Assembly: GCA_027076405.1 (NCBI GenBank)
Contig: JALTJN010000362.1
Span: 310,001-374,000, forward strand
DNA length: 64,000 nt
DNA from: Chromatiales bacterium
Lineage (GTDB): Bacteria > Pseudomonadota > Gammaproteobacteria > UBA6429
Direction of reading: 5' to 3'
A program made the translations under genes and the position numbers. The notes beneath the pieces were generated by a model that worked only from the letters and a program-made list of their open reading frames with translations, did no database searches and was not told where the DNA came from. Of the stretch, positions 43,099 through 50,811 are shown one piece after another; within the stretch, counting starts at the first letter, position 1; each line of letters starts with the position of its first letter.

Positions 43099-44163
43099 AT
43101 GTATATAAAAAATAAATTACTCTTGTCTGGGGGATGTTTAGCTCTTGGCTTATCTTTAAATACCGCCGTATTTGCTGAACCAATGGATGTTAATTCAAAT
43201 GCATTAAGTGTGTATGGACAGCTACGTGTATCTGTTGATAGTCATTCTGGTGACTGGGCTACAGGGCAAAATGGAACAGGAGTTGCGAGTAATGCATCGA
43301 GAGTAGGTTTCAAAGGTGGTTATGATAGTGGCTTAGCCGGTACAAAAATTATTTATCAGGCTGAATTACGCTATGAAGCAACAGATGATGTATCTGGCAC
43401 AGCGGGTAAATCTGTTGAGTTTCGAGAAGGTTATGCCGGCCTTAAAGGAAAGAGCTGGGGAAAACTTCGATTAGGTCGTTTAAGTACTGCATATAAAACA
43501 ACCTTAACAAAAATTGATCCGTGGAATGATAATGCACCACAATCTCGTTCTGGTGGTCGCCAGGGTTCATCAGAATTTCATTCCAGCTATTTCAATAATG
43601 CTGTTGATTACTTGTCACCAAAATTTGCAGGTGGTTTAACTGCCTCGGTTTGGATGGCAACAGAATATGACGGCTCGACTAAGCCATTACATAATACTGG
43701 TACACTTAAAAATTACAAAGGTGGTTCAGTTTCGGGTGCTGGTATAAAGTATGATTCAGGATCATTATTTATTGGTGTTGATTATTTAAAAATGAATGCA
43801 ACTACAATTAGTGATGCAAGTTTATCTAATGATACAGGCATGCAAATTGGTGCACGATATAAGTTTGGTAAGACCTCTGTTGCTGCATTATATGAAGATG
43901 TTGAAAAATTAGGTTTAGGTAAGAACTCTTATATCAATGTTATTCATTCTATCGGTAAAATGCGTCTTATAGCTGCTTATGGTACGAATACTAATGGTGT
44001 GAAATATGGAAATAAAAAATGGAATAATATTTCTCTTGGCGCCAAATATAAACTTAAAAATAAATCAGAATTATTTGCAGCATATAACTCACGTAAAGAT
44101 GATACTTCGAGCAAGAGTTACAATAGCTTCACAGTTGGAATAAATGCGAAATTTGGATATTAA
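43099..44163 (+). CDS. Gram-negative general porin
   Basis: A 354-residue outer-membrane porin. Signal peptide cleaved after VFA near residue 26; the mature protein begins EPMDVNSNALSVYGQLRVSVD and shows a porin_4-type strand pattern with RVGFKGGYDSGLAGTKIIYQ and the loop-3 region PWNDNAPQSRSGG, ending VGINAKFGY with the terminal aromatic. It is related to neisserial/burkholderial general porins. No Pho box was found upstream. A terminator follows. Confidence 0.92.
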   Translation: MYIKNKLLLSGGCLALGLSLNTAVFAEPMDVNSNALSVYGQLRVSVDSHSGDWATGQNGTGVASNASRVGFKGGYDSGLAGTKIIYQAELRYEATDDVSGTAGKSVEFREGYAGLKGKSWGKLRLGRLSTAYKTTLTKIDPWNDNAPQSRSGGRQGSSEFHSSYFNNAVDYLSPKFAGGLTASVWMATEYDGSTKPLHNTGTLKNYKGGSVSGAGIKYDSGSLFIGVDYLKMNATTISDASLSNDTGMQIGARYKFGKTSVAALYEDVEKLGLGKNSYINVIHSIGKMRLIAAYGTNTNGVKYGNKKWNNISLGAKYKLKNKSELFAAYNSRKDDTSSKSYNSFTVGINAKFGY

Positions 44164-44189
44164 GTATTAAGTGTAGTTAGGTAAAAGCT

Positions 44190-44227
44190 AATGCCCTGAT
44201 TAAATATAATTAGGGCATTTTTATTTT
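44190..44227 (+). terminator. Intrinsic terminator after the porin gene
   Basis: AATGCCCTGATT (44190-44201) and AATTAGGGCATT (44208-44219) pair over 12 bp with one G-T pair, followed by TTTATTTTTT. Confidence 0.88.
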
Positions 44228-44326
44228 TTGATTTATTTTAAGTTATTGAATTTTTACGCTAATTTTAATACGTGAAAATATCAAAGTTATTTATTGAAGT
44301 TTAATATGGTTGAGGAGTGTTTTTAA

Positions 44327-45241
44327 ATGTTTTTCCGCAAATTAATACTTGGTTTGTTTTTTTTAAGTTTTTTTCAGATGGTTTATGCTGATCGTGGTTT
44401 TCTTGTTAATGCCGAATGGATGGAAGGACATATTGAAGATAAAAATTTAGTTGTTTTAGAAGTTCGTTATCATCCACATAGATATTTTACTGTCGGTCAT
44501 ATCCCTGGTGCTGTGCAGGTTCAACGTTTTAAAGACCTCGGCGATAATACTGCCAACCCTGTGATGAAGCTGCCGTCAAAAAAAGCATTTCAAGCAACTT
44601 TAAGAAAATGGGGTGTTAATAATAATTCAACTATTGTTATATATGATGATTCAAGTACTGCACTAGCATCACGCGTTTATTTTCTTCTTGATATATTTGG
44701 CTTCAATATGAAGCGGGTTAAAATTCTAGAGGGAGGTACTATTGAGTGGACTGCATTTAATGATTTAACAAAAGTAAAAACAAGAGTTAAAACAGGAAAC
44801 GTTACTTTAAAATCAAGAAATAACCGTAAAGTTATTCAGTGGACTGATGTTTATGATGATGTTGTTTCTCGACGCGATCCATCAGTTGTTTTATTAGATG
44901 CAAGGCCTCATCCAATGTATACAGGGAAGGTCATTAAACATTCTATTTTAGGTGGGCATATTCCAGGAGCTATCAATATCGTCAGTCTTGATGGAACAGC
45001 CGCTCAAAAATGGGTGAGTGAAAAAAAATTAAGCAATATGTACCAATCAATTAGTAAAGACAAAACAGTATACGTCTATTGTCATGATGGTTTTCGTATG
45101 AGTCTTGCTTACGTTCAGTTAAAAAGTCTAGGTTATAAGGATGTTCGGTTATATGATGGTGGCTGGTCTCATTGGGGAAATCGTTTGAGTTTACCAACAG
45201 TTGAAGGTGAGATGCCATATTCTGGTGATTATGAACTATAA
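44327..45241 (+). CDS. Periplasmic thiosulfate sulfurtransferase (tandem rhodanese)
   Basis: A 304-residue exported protein (signal peptide to about residue 21, VYA). Two rhodanese domains: an inactive N-terminal one (about 25-150) and a catalytic C-terminal one (about 165-295) with YCHDGFRMS (Cys252). It moves sulfane sulfur from thiosulfate to an acceptor such as cyanide or a thiol. It is monocistronic-looking, 33 bp ahead of the sigma factor gene. It fits the sulfur theme of 5.7-10.9 kb. Confidence 0.92.
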   Translation: MFFRKLILGLFFLSFFQMVYADRGFLVNAEWMEGHIEDKNLVVLEVRYHPHRYFTVGHIPGAVQVQRFKDLGDNTANPVMKLPSKKAFQATLRKWGVNNNSTIVIYDDSSTALASRVYFLLDIFGFNMKRVKILEGGTIEWTAFNDLTKVKTRVKTGNVTLKSRNNRKVIQWTDVYDDVVSRRDPSVVLLDARPHPMYTGKVIKHSILGGHIPGAINIVSLDGTAAQKWVSEKKLSNMYQSISKDKTVYVYCHDGFRMSLAYVQLKSLGYKDVRLYDGGWSHWGNRLSLPTVEGEMPYSGDYEL

Positions 45242-45274
45242 TATGCTAAGTTAATAATCATAAAGGTACTCTAT

Positions 45275-45802
45275 ATGAAATGCATAACCGAGGCATGGGA
45301 TTTACATGAGAGTGAGCTTAGACATTTTCTTTACAAGCAAGTAAAAGATACTTCGCTTGCCGATGATTTATTGCAGGATGTTTTTGTTAAAGCACTGGCT
45401 GAAAATAGTCAGTTTTGTACTCTTGAGAATGCCCGTGCATGGTTATTTCGGGTAACTAAAAATCGTCTGATTGATTATCATCGTACCAATAAAATTCATA
45501 GCGAAGTTCCTGATGACTTGCCTGAAGTAAAAATTAAAACGGAACCCGTCGTTAAACTTTCTAAATGCTTACCCTCAGCCTTAGAAAAATTATCGGAAGA
45601 TGATAGAGAAATTATTGAACAGTGTGATCTGGATGGTATGAATCAGGCGGACTATGCAAAGTTGAAAGAGCTCTCAACCGCTGGCGCAAAGTCTCGTATT
45701 CAACGTGCACGCAAACGATTAAAAGAAGAGCTTAATATTGCCTGTAAAATAGTGTTTGATGAGCAGGGTAATGTTTGTTGTTTTGACCCTTCCTGTCAGT
45801 AA
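45275..45802 (+). CDS. sigZ: SigZ-like ECF sigma factor
   Basis: A 175-residue sigma-70 family protein. Region 2 (DDLLQDVFVKALAENS, ARAWLFRVTKNRLIDYHR) binds the -10 and core polymerase; region 4 (LEKLSEDDREIIEQCDLDGM followed by a helix-turn-helix) binds -35. A Cys-rich tail, CKIVFDEQGNVCCFDPSC, is typical of SigZ-type ECF factors. No anti-sigma gene is beside it, so the tail may sense redox or metal. The rhomboid and permease genes follow. Confidence 0.88.
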   Translation: MKCITEAWDLHESELRHFLYKQVKDTSLADDLLQDVFVKALAENSQFCTLENARAWLFRVTKNRLIDYHRTNKIHSEVPDDLPEVKIKTEPVVKLSKCLPSALEKLSEDDREIIEQCDLDGMNQADYAKLKELSTAGAKSRIQRARKRLKEELNIACKIVFDEQGNVCCFDPSCQ

Positions 45803-45849
45803 GTATACTAATTTATACTAACGATTATGAAAGCCATTCGACATCGCTA

Positions 45850-46455
45850 TTGCCTCCGGTAATAAAGTTACTGCTCCTTTCAAACGGGATAATATTTTTT
45901 CTTGAACTTTCTTATGCTGATTCTCTGTTTAGTTATTTTTCCTTGTGGCCGCTGGCACCAGATTACGTACAGTTAGTCAACGCACAACTCCAGCCTTTTA
46001 TGTTTTGGCAGTTAATTAGTTATTTTTTCTTGCATGGCAGTGTGATGCATCTTTTATTCAATATGTATGCCTTATGGTTATTTGGTGTGGGACTGGAAAA
46101 CCTGTGGGGCTCAAAAAAATTTGCCATATATTATTTTGTTTGTGTCGTTGGCGCCGCGATAACACAGTTGCTTGTGCAAGAGATGATCGGGCAATTTTCG
46201 CCTACGATCGGTGCCAGTGGTGGCGTATTTGGTATATTACTGGCTTTTGGTCTGTTTTTTTCAAATGAAGTCTTGTTTCTTATTATCCCTCCGATGCCGA
46301 TTAAAGCTAAATGGTTCGTTGTTCTCTATGGTGGAATCGAACTTTTGTTTGGCATAACGGGTACAGCAGCCGGAGTTGCACATTTTGCCCATCTTGGTGG
46401 CATGTTGTTTGGCTTTTTATTACTGGAAAACCCAAAAATAACTGCATCCTTTTGA
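45850..46455 (+). CDS. Rhomboid family intramembrane serine protease
   Basis: A 201-residue protease with six membrane segments. The catalytic Ser lies in GASGGVFG and the catalytic His in HFAHLGG. HLLFNMYALWLFG matches the conserved first-loop region. It cleaves membrane proteins within the bilayer. The start is a TTG giving the usual MPPVxK family N-terminus; no in-frame ATG exists between it and the preceding stop. It follows the sigma factor, whose action could depend on regulated proteolysis. Confidence 0.88.
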   Translation: MPPVIKLLLLSNGIIFFLELSYADSLFSYFSLWPLAPDYVQLVNAQLQPFMFWQLISYFFLHGSVMHLLFNMYALWLFGVGLENLWGSKKFAIYYFVCVVGAAITQLLVQEMIGQFSPTIGASGGVFGILLAFGLFFSNEVLFLIIPPMPIKAKWFVVLYGGIELLFGITGTAAGVAHFAHLGGMLFGFLLLENPKITASF

Positions 46456-46500
46456 GGTCTCATTCGTCTCCTTAATAGTTAAATAATTTGAGGATATTTT

Positions 46501-47457
46501 ATGTTTGAAGCCTTTGCCAGTCTTGTTGTTTATCAATGGTTCGGGATTGAGCCTGCCAGTCACACAGGTGCGGCTGTGCATTTTTTTGTCATGGACACGA
46601 CAAAAATATTTTTCTTATTGTTTATTGTTATTTACGTTATGGGATTGCTGCGCGCCATGCTCAGCCCGGAGCGTGTACGTGAATATGTGCGTGGCAAGCC
46701 AAAATGGCTGGCACGTACATTGGCGATTATTCTGGGAGCGATTACCCCTTTTTGTTCCTGTTCTTCTGTCCCTTTATTTATTGGGTTTGTTGAAGCGGGT
46801 ATTCCTCTTGGTGTGACTTTTTCATTTTTAATTGCCAGCCCGATGATCAATGAAGTTGCAGTGGTGATATTGATTGGGGTGCTTGGCTGGAAGCTGGCCG
46901 CTTTGTATGTTGCTGCTGGACTCGTGGTGGCTTATGTCGGTGGTGCCGTGATGGAGCGTTTTAAACCTGAAAAGTGGGTTGAAGATTATGTCTGGAAAAT
47001 TCAAATGGGCGAAACACAAATAGCCGAGCCGGATACTTCACTGGCAGGGCGTCATCGTTTTGCGATGGGTGAGGTAAAAGAAATTATTGGTCGTATCTGG
47101 AAGTGGGTTTTTGCCGGTGTAGCTTTAGGCGCACTCTTTCATGGTTATGTGCCAGAAAGCTGGGTGATTGAAAATCTTGGTGGTAAAGATAACTGGTTTG
47201 CTGTTCCCGGTGCAGTTGTTTTAGGTGTGCCTTTATATTCAAACGCAACAGGTGTAATTCCTCTGGCCGAAGCTATGTTGGGCAAAGGAGTGGCTATTGG
47301 CACCACGCTAGCTTTAATGATGAGTATCGCCGCATTGTCGTTGCCTGAAATGTTAATACTGCGCAAAGTTATTCGCTGGCCAGCATTAGCCATTTACGCT
47401 TCTGTGCTTGCTGTTGCATTTACTCTGGTCGGCTGGATTTTTAATATTATTACTTAA
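46501..47457 (+). CDS. ArsP-like permease (DUF318 family)
   Basis: A 318-residue permease with about eight membrane segments. TPFCSCSSVPLFIGFVEAGI, containing the CSCSSVP motif, and SPMINEVAVV define the ArsP_1/DUF318 family, some of which export methylated As(III). The Cys pair in the first motif suggests transport of a soft metal or thiol-reactive substrate. It is followed by the Cys-tailed protein after 18 bp and by a mini-thioredoxin, a common arrangement for this family. Confidence 0.9.
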   Translation: MFEAFASLVVYQWFGIEPASHTGAAVHFFVMDTTKIFFLLFIVIYVMGLLRAMLSPERVREYVRGKPKWLARTLAIILGAITPFCSCSSVPLFIGFVEAGIPLGVTFSFLIASPMINEVAVVILIGVLGWKLAALYVAAGLVVAYVGGAVMERFKPEKWVEDYVWKIQMGETQIAEPDTSLAGRHRFAMGEVKEIIGRIWKWVFAGVALGALFHGYVPESWVIENLGGKDNWFAVPGAVVLGVPLYSNATGVIPLAEAMLGKGVAIGTTLALMMSIAALSLPEMLILRKVIRWPALAIYASVLAVAFTLVGWIFNIIT

Positions 47458-47475
47458 CTGTTTAAGGAGTTTACA

Positions 47476-47772
47476 ATGACAGATAAACCACAATTACATT
47501 CTTCAATCGTTGCCATGATTTCACTGGCATCGGGTATTGCATCAAGGCACCCTGATATGGGGCTTTGTCAACTGGATCGGTTACGTAGCGCAGGAATACC
47601 AGAACACCAAATTGAAACGGTAATAGAAATTGCCCGACATATCAGAGAAGAAGCCTCTGAAAAAGTGGATGCTGCGTTTGATGAAAAAGCAGGTTTAAAA
47701 GAAGAGGCAACACAAACAGAGGCCACAAGTTGTGGTTGTACACCCACTCCGAGTGGTCAGAGTTGTTGCTAG
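47476..47772 (+). CDS. Small protein with cysteine-rich tail
   Basis: A 98-residue cytoplasmic protein, helical in its first 75 residues (LHSSIVAMISLASGIASRHP and PEHQIETVIEIARHIREEA) and ending TSCGCTPTPSGQSCC with five cysteines in the last 13 residues. The helical part resembles carboxymuconolactone-decarboxylase-like or AhpD-like helices only vaguely. It lies between the ArsP-like permease and the CANC thioredoxin, so a chaperone role for the permease substrate is likely. Not recognised as a named family. Confidence 0.8.
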   Translation: MTDKPQLHSSIVAMISLASGIASRHPDMGLCQLDRLRSAGIPEHQIETVIEIARHIREEASEKVDAAFDEKAGLKEEATQTEATSCGCTPTPSGQSCC

Positions 47773-47816
47773 AATCTGTTAGCACATGAAAATTTATATA
47801 TTTAGTGGAGAAGGTT

Positions 47817-48050
47817 ATGAAAAATATTAAAGTATTGGGTTCAGGCTGCGCAAACTGTAAAGCGACATTGAAATTAATTGATGAAGCAGCAAAAAGTGCA
47901 GGTGCTGATATTGAGTTAGAAAAAGTTGAAGATATTGCTGATATTATGTCTTATGGGGTAATGAGTACACCGGGCGTAGTCATTGACGGAAAAGTCGTTC
48001 ATGCTGGTGGAGTACCTGATCGAAAAACGGTTGAGAGCTGGTTACAGTAA
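47817..48050 (+). CDS. Mini-thioredoxin, redox-active disulfide protein (CANC)
   Basis: A 77-residue thioredoxin-like protein with GSGCANCKATLKL (C11, C14) and GVMSTPGVVIDGKVV (cis-proline). It resembles the small archaeal-type thioredoxins (MTH895 type) that usually accompany ArsP-like permeases. A GTG at 47805 is possible; the ATG at 47817 has GGAGAAGG nine bases upstream. It probably reduces or shuttles the permease substrate in the cytoplasm. Confidence 0.88.
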   Translation: MKNIKVLGSGCANCKATLKLIDEAAKSAGADIELEKVEDIADIMSYGVMSTPGVVIDGKVVHAGGVPDRKTVESWLQ

Positions 48051-48087
48051 TGACTCAATCTATATTGAGGTAATGGAGGGCAAAACA

Positions 48088-48225
48088 ATGAAAAGTTTAT
48101 TCATTATATTATTGTTACCGCATGTCCACATAAAAAGACCGCGCAACGAGCCGAGATACACTTTGTGTTCTGTGGTACAGAGTAAGGTAGAAAAATTAGC
48201 TATTGTAAACAATAGCTTGCGATAG
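48088..48225 (+). CDS. Doubtful 45-residue open frame
   Basis: GGAGGG lies eight bases before an ATG whose product starts MKSLFIILLLP and then becomes charged (HIKRPRNEPRY). It looks like the start of a signal peptide followed by unrelated sequence, so it may be a gene remnant. The perfect 20-bp palindrome at 48198-48217 lies in its 3' end. Low confidence. Confidence 0.2.
   Translation: MKSLFIILLLPHVHIKRPRNEPRYTLCSVVQSKVEKLAIVNNSLR
48198..48217. promoter_or_regulatory. Perfect 20-bp palindrome, operator-like
   Basis: AGCTATTGT-AA-ACAATAGCT has 9-bp arms, although the two-base centre is not itself symmetric. A possible -10 (TAGAAT, 48223-48228) follows 5 bp on. This is the layout of an operator overlapping a promoter for transcription to the right. 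Confidence 0.45.
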
Positions 48226-48229
48226 AATC

Positions 48230-48450
48230 GGTTTCATTTATTGTTAAGAAGCAGTATATGATATGTAGTAATTCAGTATATGCTGAATTACATGTGTTAC
48301 AGATGTTTACATAAATCGGGAACTAAACCGAATATTTACTGCCATACTGAGTATGAGTACAAACATGACGGACATATTCCCCGTTTGTTATGTTCTCCCT
48401 CCTCAATAGTTAGGTTTATTTAGGGCTACCATTTGGTAGCCCATTTTTTT
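48230..48450 (+). ncRNA. Candidate structured small RNA
   Basis: About 220 bases without a credible gene contain a 9-bp hairpin GTAATTCAG/CTGAATTAC (48268-48291), CATAC-TGA-GTATG (48343-48355), ACAAAC/GTTTGT (48359-48388), and end in a strong terminator. A putative promoter and palindrome precede it. The alternative is a long 3' leader of the mini-thioredoxin operon. No known RNA family is recognised. Confidence 0.3.
48423..48450 (+). terminator. Intrinsic terminator
   Basis: GGGCTACC (48423-48430), ATTT loop, GGTAGCCC (48435-48442), then ATTTTTTT. It ends rightward transcription and may also serve phoU, whose stop is at 48457, from the other side. Confidence 0.92.
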
Positions 48451-48456
48451 ATCTAA

Positions 48457-49170
48457 TTACAGATCAAGTTCGTTTTCCATTTGCTCAATGGTGATGTGGC
48501 GAACATCTTTACCTTTCACAAGATAAATAACATATTCACAAATATTCTTGGCATGATCACCAATACGTTCAAGTGCGCGTGCTGCCCACATAATATCCAG
48601 CATTTGAGAAATCTTACGGGGATCTTCCATCATAAAGGTTAAACACTGGCGCATTAAACCGTCATATTCCTGATCGACATGATCATCTTCCTTGCTAACT
48701 TTAATCGCGGCTTCAACATCACTACGGGCAAAAGCATCCAATGCACCATGTACCATATTGGCAACATGTTCTCCCATGTTTTGTAAATCATGATAATTAT
48801 TTTTCGGACGTTCAACATCTGCCAGACGAGTGCCCATACGAGCAACCCGCTCTGCCTGATCACCAATACGTTCAAGATCAGTGATGGTTTTAATCACCGC
48901 AATAACTAAACGCAAGTCGGTTGCTGCCGGCTGGCGTCGGGCAATAATATGAGTACATTCTTCATCAATATTAACTTCTGCCTTATTGACTTCAACATCT
49001 CTGTTGATCACATTTTCTGCCAGTTGGATGTCACCATCTACAAGCGCAAGAATTGCATTATGAATTTGTTCCTCCACCAAACCACCCATAGCTAATACAT
49101 GGCTACGAATTTCTTCCAGCTCGGAATTAAACTGTTGTGATATGTGGAGTCCAGTGTTTGTGTTATCCAT
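48457..49170 (-). CDS. phoU: Phosphate signalling protein PhoU
   Basis: A 237-residue all-helical protein of two PhoU repeats. The acidic metal-binding motifs ITDLERIGDQAERV and ALERIGDHAKNI are both present. PhoU links Pst transport to PhoR, keeping the kinase inactive when phosphate is plentiful. It is divergent from pstS rather than at the end of pstSCAB, so it has its own promoter. The 338-bp gap to pstS carries the Pho box of pstS. Confidence 0.95.
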   Translation of the reverse strand: MDNTNTGLHISQQFNSELEEIRSHVLAMGGLVEEQIHNAILALVDGDIQLAENVINRDVEVNKAEVNIDEECTHIIARRQPAATDLRLVIAVIKTITDLERIGDQAERVARMGTRLADVERPKNNYHDLQNMGEHVANMVHGALDAFARSDVEAAIKVSKEDDHVDQEYDGLMRQCLTFMMEDPRKISQMLDIMWAARALERIGDHAKNICEYVIYLVKGKDVRHITIEQMENELDL

Positions 49171-49407
49171 CGTATTTTCCTTTTATCCGCTGTACACGGA
49201 AATGTAACCTTAAGCTTGTTTATGAACACGGTTAATAAAAACTTTATGGTTTCTATTTATGAACTCTATTCGTTTGCATCTGCAGGTAAATAGAGTATCG
49301 TCATAAATTCGTATTATTTATTATAGATTAGGTGTAACAATAACAAAAGTATAGCTGTTTTTCAGGCTGTTAATGGGCATTTAAATTTTATGTGAACAAA
49401 TTGTAAC

Positions 49408-49425
49408 TTGTCACATTACTGTCAT
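49408..49425 (+). promoter_or_regulatory. Pho box upstream of pstS
   Basis: TTGTCAC, four bases (ATTA), CTGTCAT: two direct repeats with the PhoB spacing and 12 of 14 matches to CTGTCAT. It lies 84-101 bp before the pstS start. The 338-bp gap between phoU and pstS shows no gene. Confidence 0.8.
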
Positions 49426-49508
49426 ATTTGATCGTTAGAGTGTCAGCAGATTTAATGAATTCCAAACAACAAGTTTAAAACTACAGAATCTCTAATGAGG
49501 AGAAATAC

Positions 49509-50504
49509 ATGAAAGCACTAATTATTGCTAGCGTAATGACAGCTGTTGTCTCTACATCTGCAATGGCGGCAACAACCATCATCGAAGGTACTGGTTCGAG
49601 CTTCCAGTACCCTGCCAACAAAGCATGGGCAAAACTTTATTATGATAAAACAGGTAATAAAGTTAATTATTCACCAACCGGTTCAGGCGCGGGTATTAAA
49701 GAAGTCTCTGCCCGTCATGTTGATTTTGGTGGCAGTGATAAGCCTCTTAAACCAGCTGAATTAAAGAAGAAAAATTTAAGTCAATTTCCGATTGCAATTG
49801 GTGCTATTACACTTGCATACAATATTCCTGGCGTTTCGAAGCTAAATTTATCTGAAAGTGCTATTTCAGGTATTTTACTTGGCAATATCGAATACTGGGA
49901 TGCTCACACTATTAAGAAAGACAATCCAGGTGTAAGTCTGCCACACAAGAAAGTTTTATTTGTGCACCGTTCAGATAAATCAGGAACGACTTTTGGTTTC
50001 ACTTACTATCTGTCAAAAATGAGCTCAGTTTGGCGTTCACATTTTGGCGCTAAAAAAATTGTTAACTGGCCTATGAAGAATTTAATCGCGGGTAAAGGCA
50101 ACTTTGGTGTTTCTACCGGGATTAAAACGAATGATTATTCAATAGGATATGTTGACTATGCTGATGCCGTTTCTAACAAGTTAATGATGGCGAATATTGA
50201 AAATAAAGCGCAAAAATTTGTTAAGCCGAACCCTGCTTCTTTCGCAACAGGTGCAAAATACGCTAATCTGAACCCAAAAATTGATTTTTATGCCAATATT
50301 CAGTATCCGGCATCAGGTTATCCTATTATGACAGCGACTTTCGTGCTGGTACCAAATGACAGCAAAAAGAAGAAACAGGTTGCAGAATTTTACCGTTTTG
50401 CATTATCACATCCTGAAGCTGCTTCGAAGCAGGGTTATGTTCCTCTTCCACCAAGTGTTGTTACAAAAGTCAAAAATTATATGGCAAAAAAAGGCATGAA
50501 GTAG
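49509..50504 (+). CDS. pstS: Phosphate-binding periplasmic protein PstS
   Basis: A 331-residue periplasmic receptor with a signal peptide (cut after AMA near residue 20). GTGSSFQYP near the mature N-terminus, YSPTGSGAG and HVDFGGSDKPL form the phosphate pocket, and RSDKSGTTFGFTYYL is the central hinge. It delivers phosphate, and arsenate to a lesser degree, to PstCAB. AATGAGGAG lies upstream. Unlike usual operons, 307 bp separate it from pstC. Confidence 0.95.
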   Translation: MKALIIASVMTAVVSTSAMAATTIIEGTGSSFQYPANKAWAKLYYDKTGNKVNYSPTGSGAGIKEVSARHVDFGGSDKPLKPAELKKKNLSQFPIAIGAITLAYNIPGVSKLNLSESAISGILLGNIEYWDAHTIKKDNPGVSLPHKKVLFVHRSDKSGTTFGFTYYLSKMSSVWRSHFGAKKIVNWPMKNLIAGKGNFGVSTGIKTNDYSIGYVDYADAVSNKLMMANIENKAQKFVKPNPASFATGAKYANLNPKIDFYANIQYPASGYPIMTATFVLVPNDSKKKKQVAEFYRFALSHPEAASKQGYVPLPPSVVTKVKNYMAKKGMK

Positions 50505-50524
50505 GCTTTAAAAATTAGCCTTTG

Positions 50525-50543
50525 ATATAACAATTTGTTATAT
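50525..50543 (+). other. Hairpin in the pstS-pstC gap
   Basis: ATATAACA-ATT-TGTTATAT is a perfect 8-bp hairpin, preceded by a weaker AGGCT/AGCCT stem (50503-50521). It may protect or attenuate the pstS message so that the receptor is made in excess over the permease. The gap 50505-50811 otherwise has only a small open frame. Confidence 0.45.
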
Positions 50544-50683
50544 AATCTGCTCCCTTTCCTAATTATTCTATGCTTTGTTTTTATGCAAAAACAGGTAGAA
50601 TAAAAGGCGAGGGAGCTTTCATTTAGGAACATCAAAAATATATAAACAATTTGCTTTTAAATTTATGCGGCAGAGACGAAGTA

Positions 50684-50797
50684 ATGAGCACAGTAACAAG
50701 TCTATACAAGTATTTAATAACATCGTTATTTCTGGCCGTATATGTAACCTTTGATTATCCTTTTAATTTCCAGCCAGATTTTTATCTCAATCACTAG
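50684..50797 (+). CDS. Possible 37-residue membrane peptide
   Basis: An ATG with GACGAAG upstream opens a 37-codon frame with a central hydrophobic stretch (LITSLFLAVYVTF) and ends 14 bp before pstC. It might be a small leader or membrane peptide coupled to pstC. Size and lack of homologues that I know make it uncertain. Confidence 0.25.
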   Translation: MSTVTSLYKYLITSLFLAVYVTFDYPFNFQPDFYLNH

Positions 50798-50811
50798 AAG
50801 TTGTTACACTT

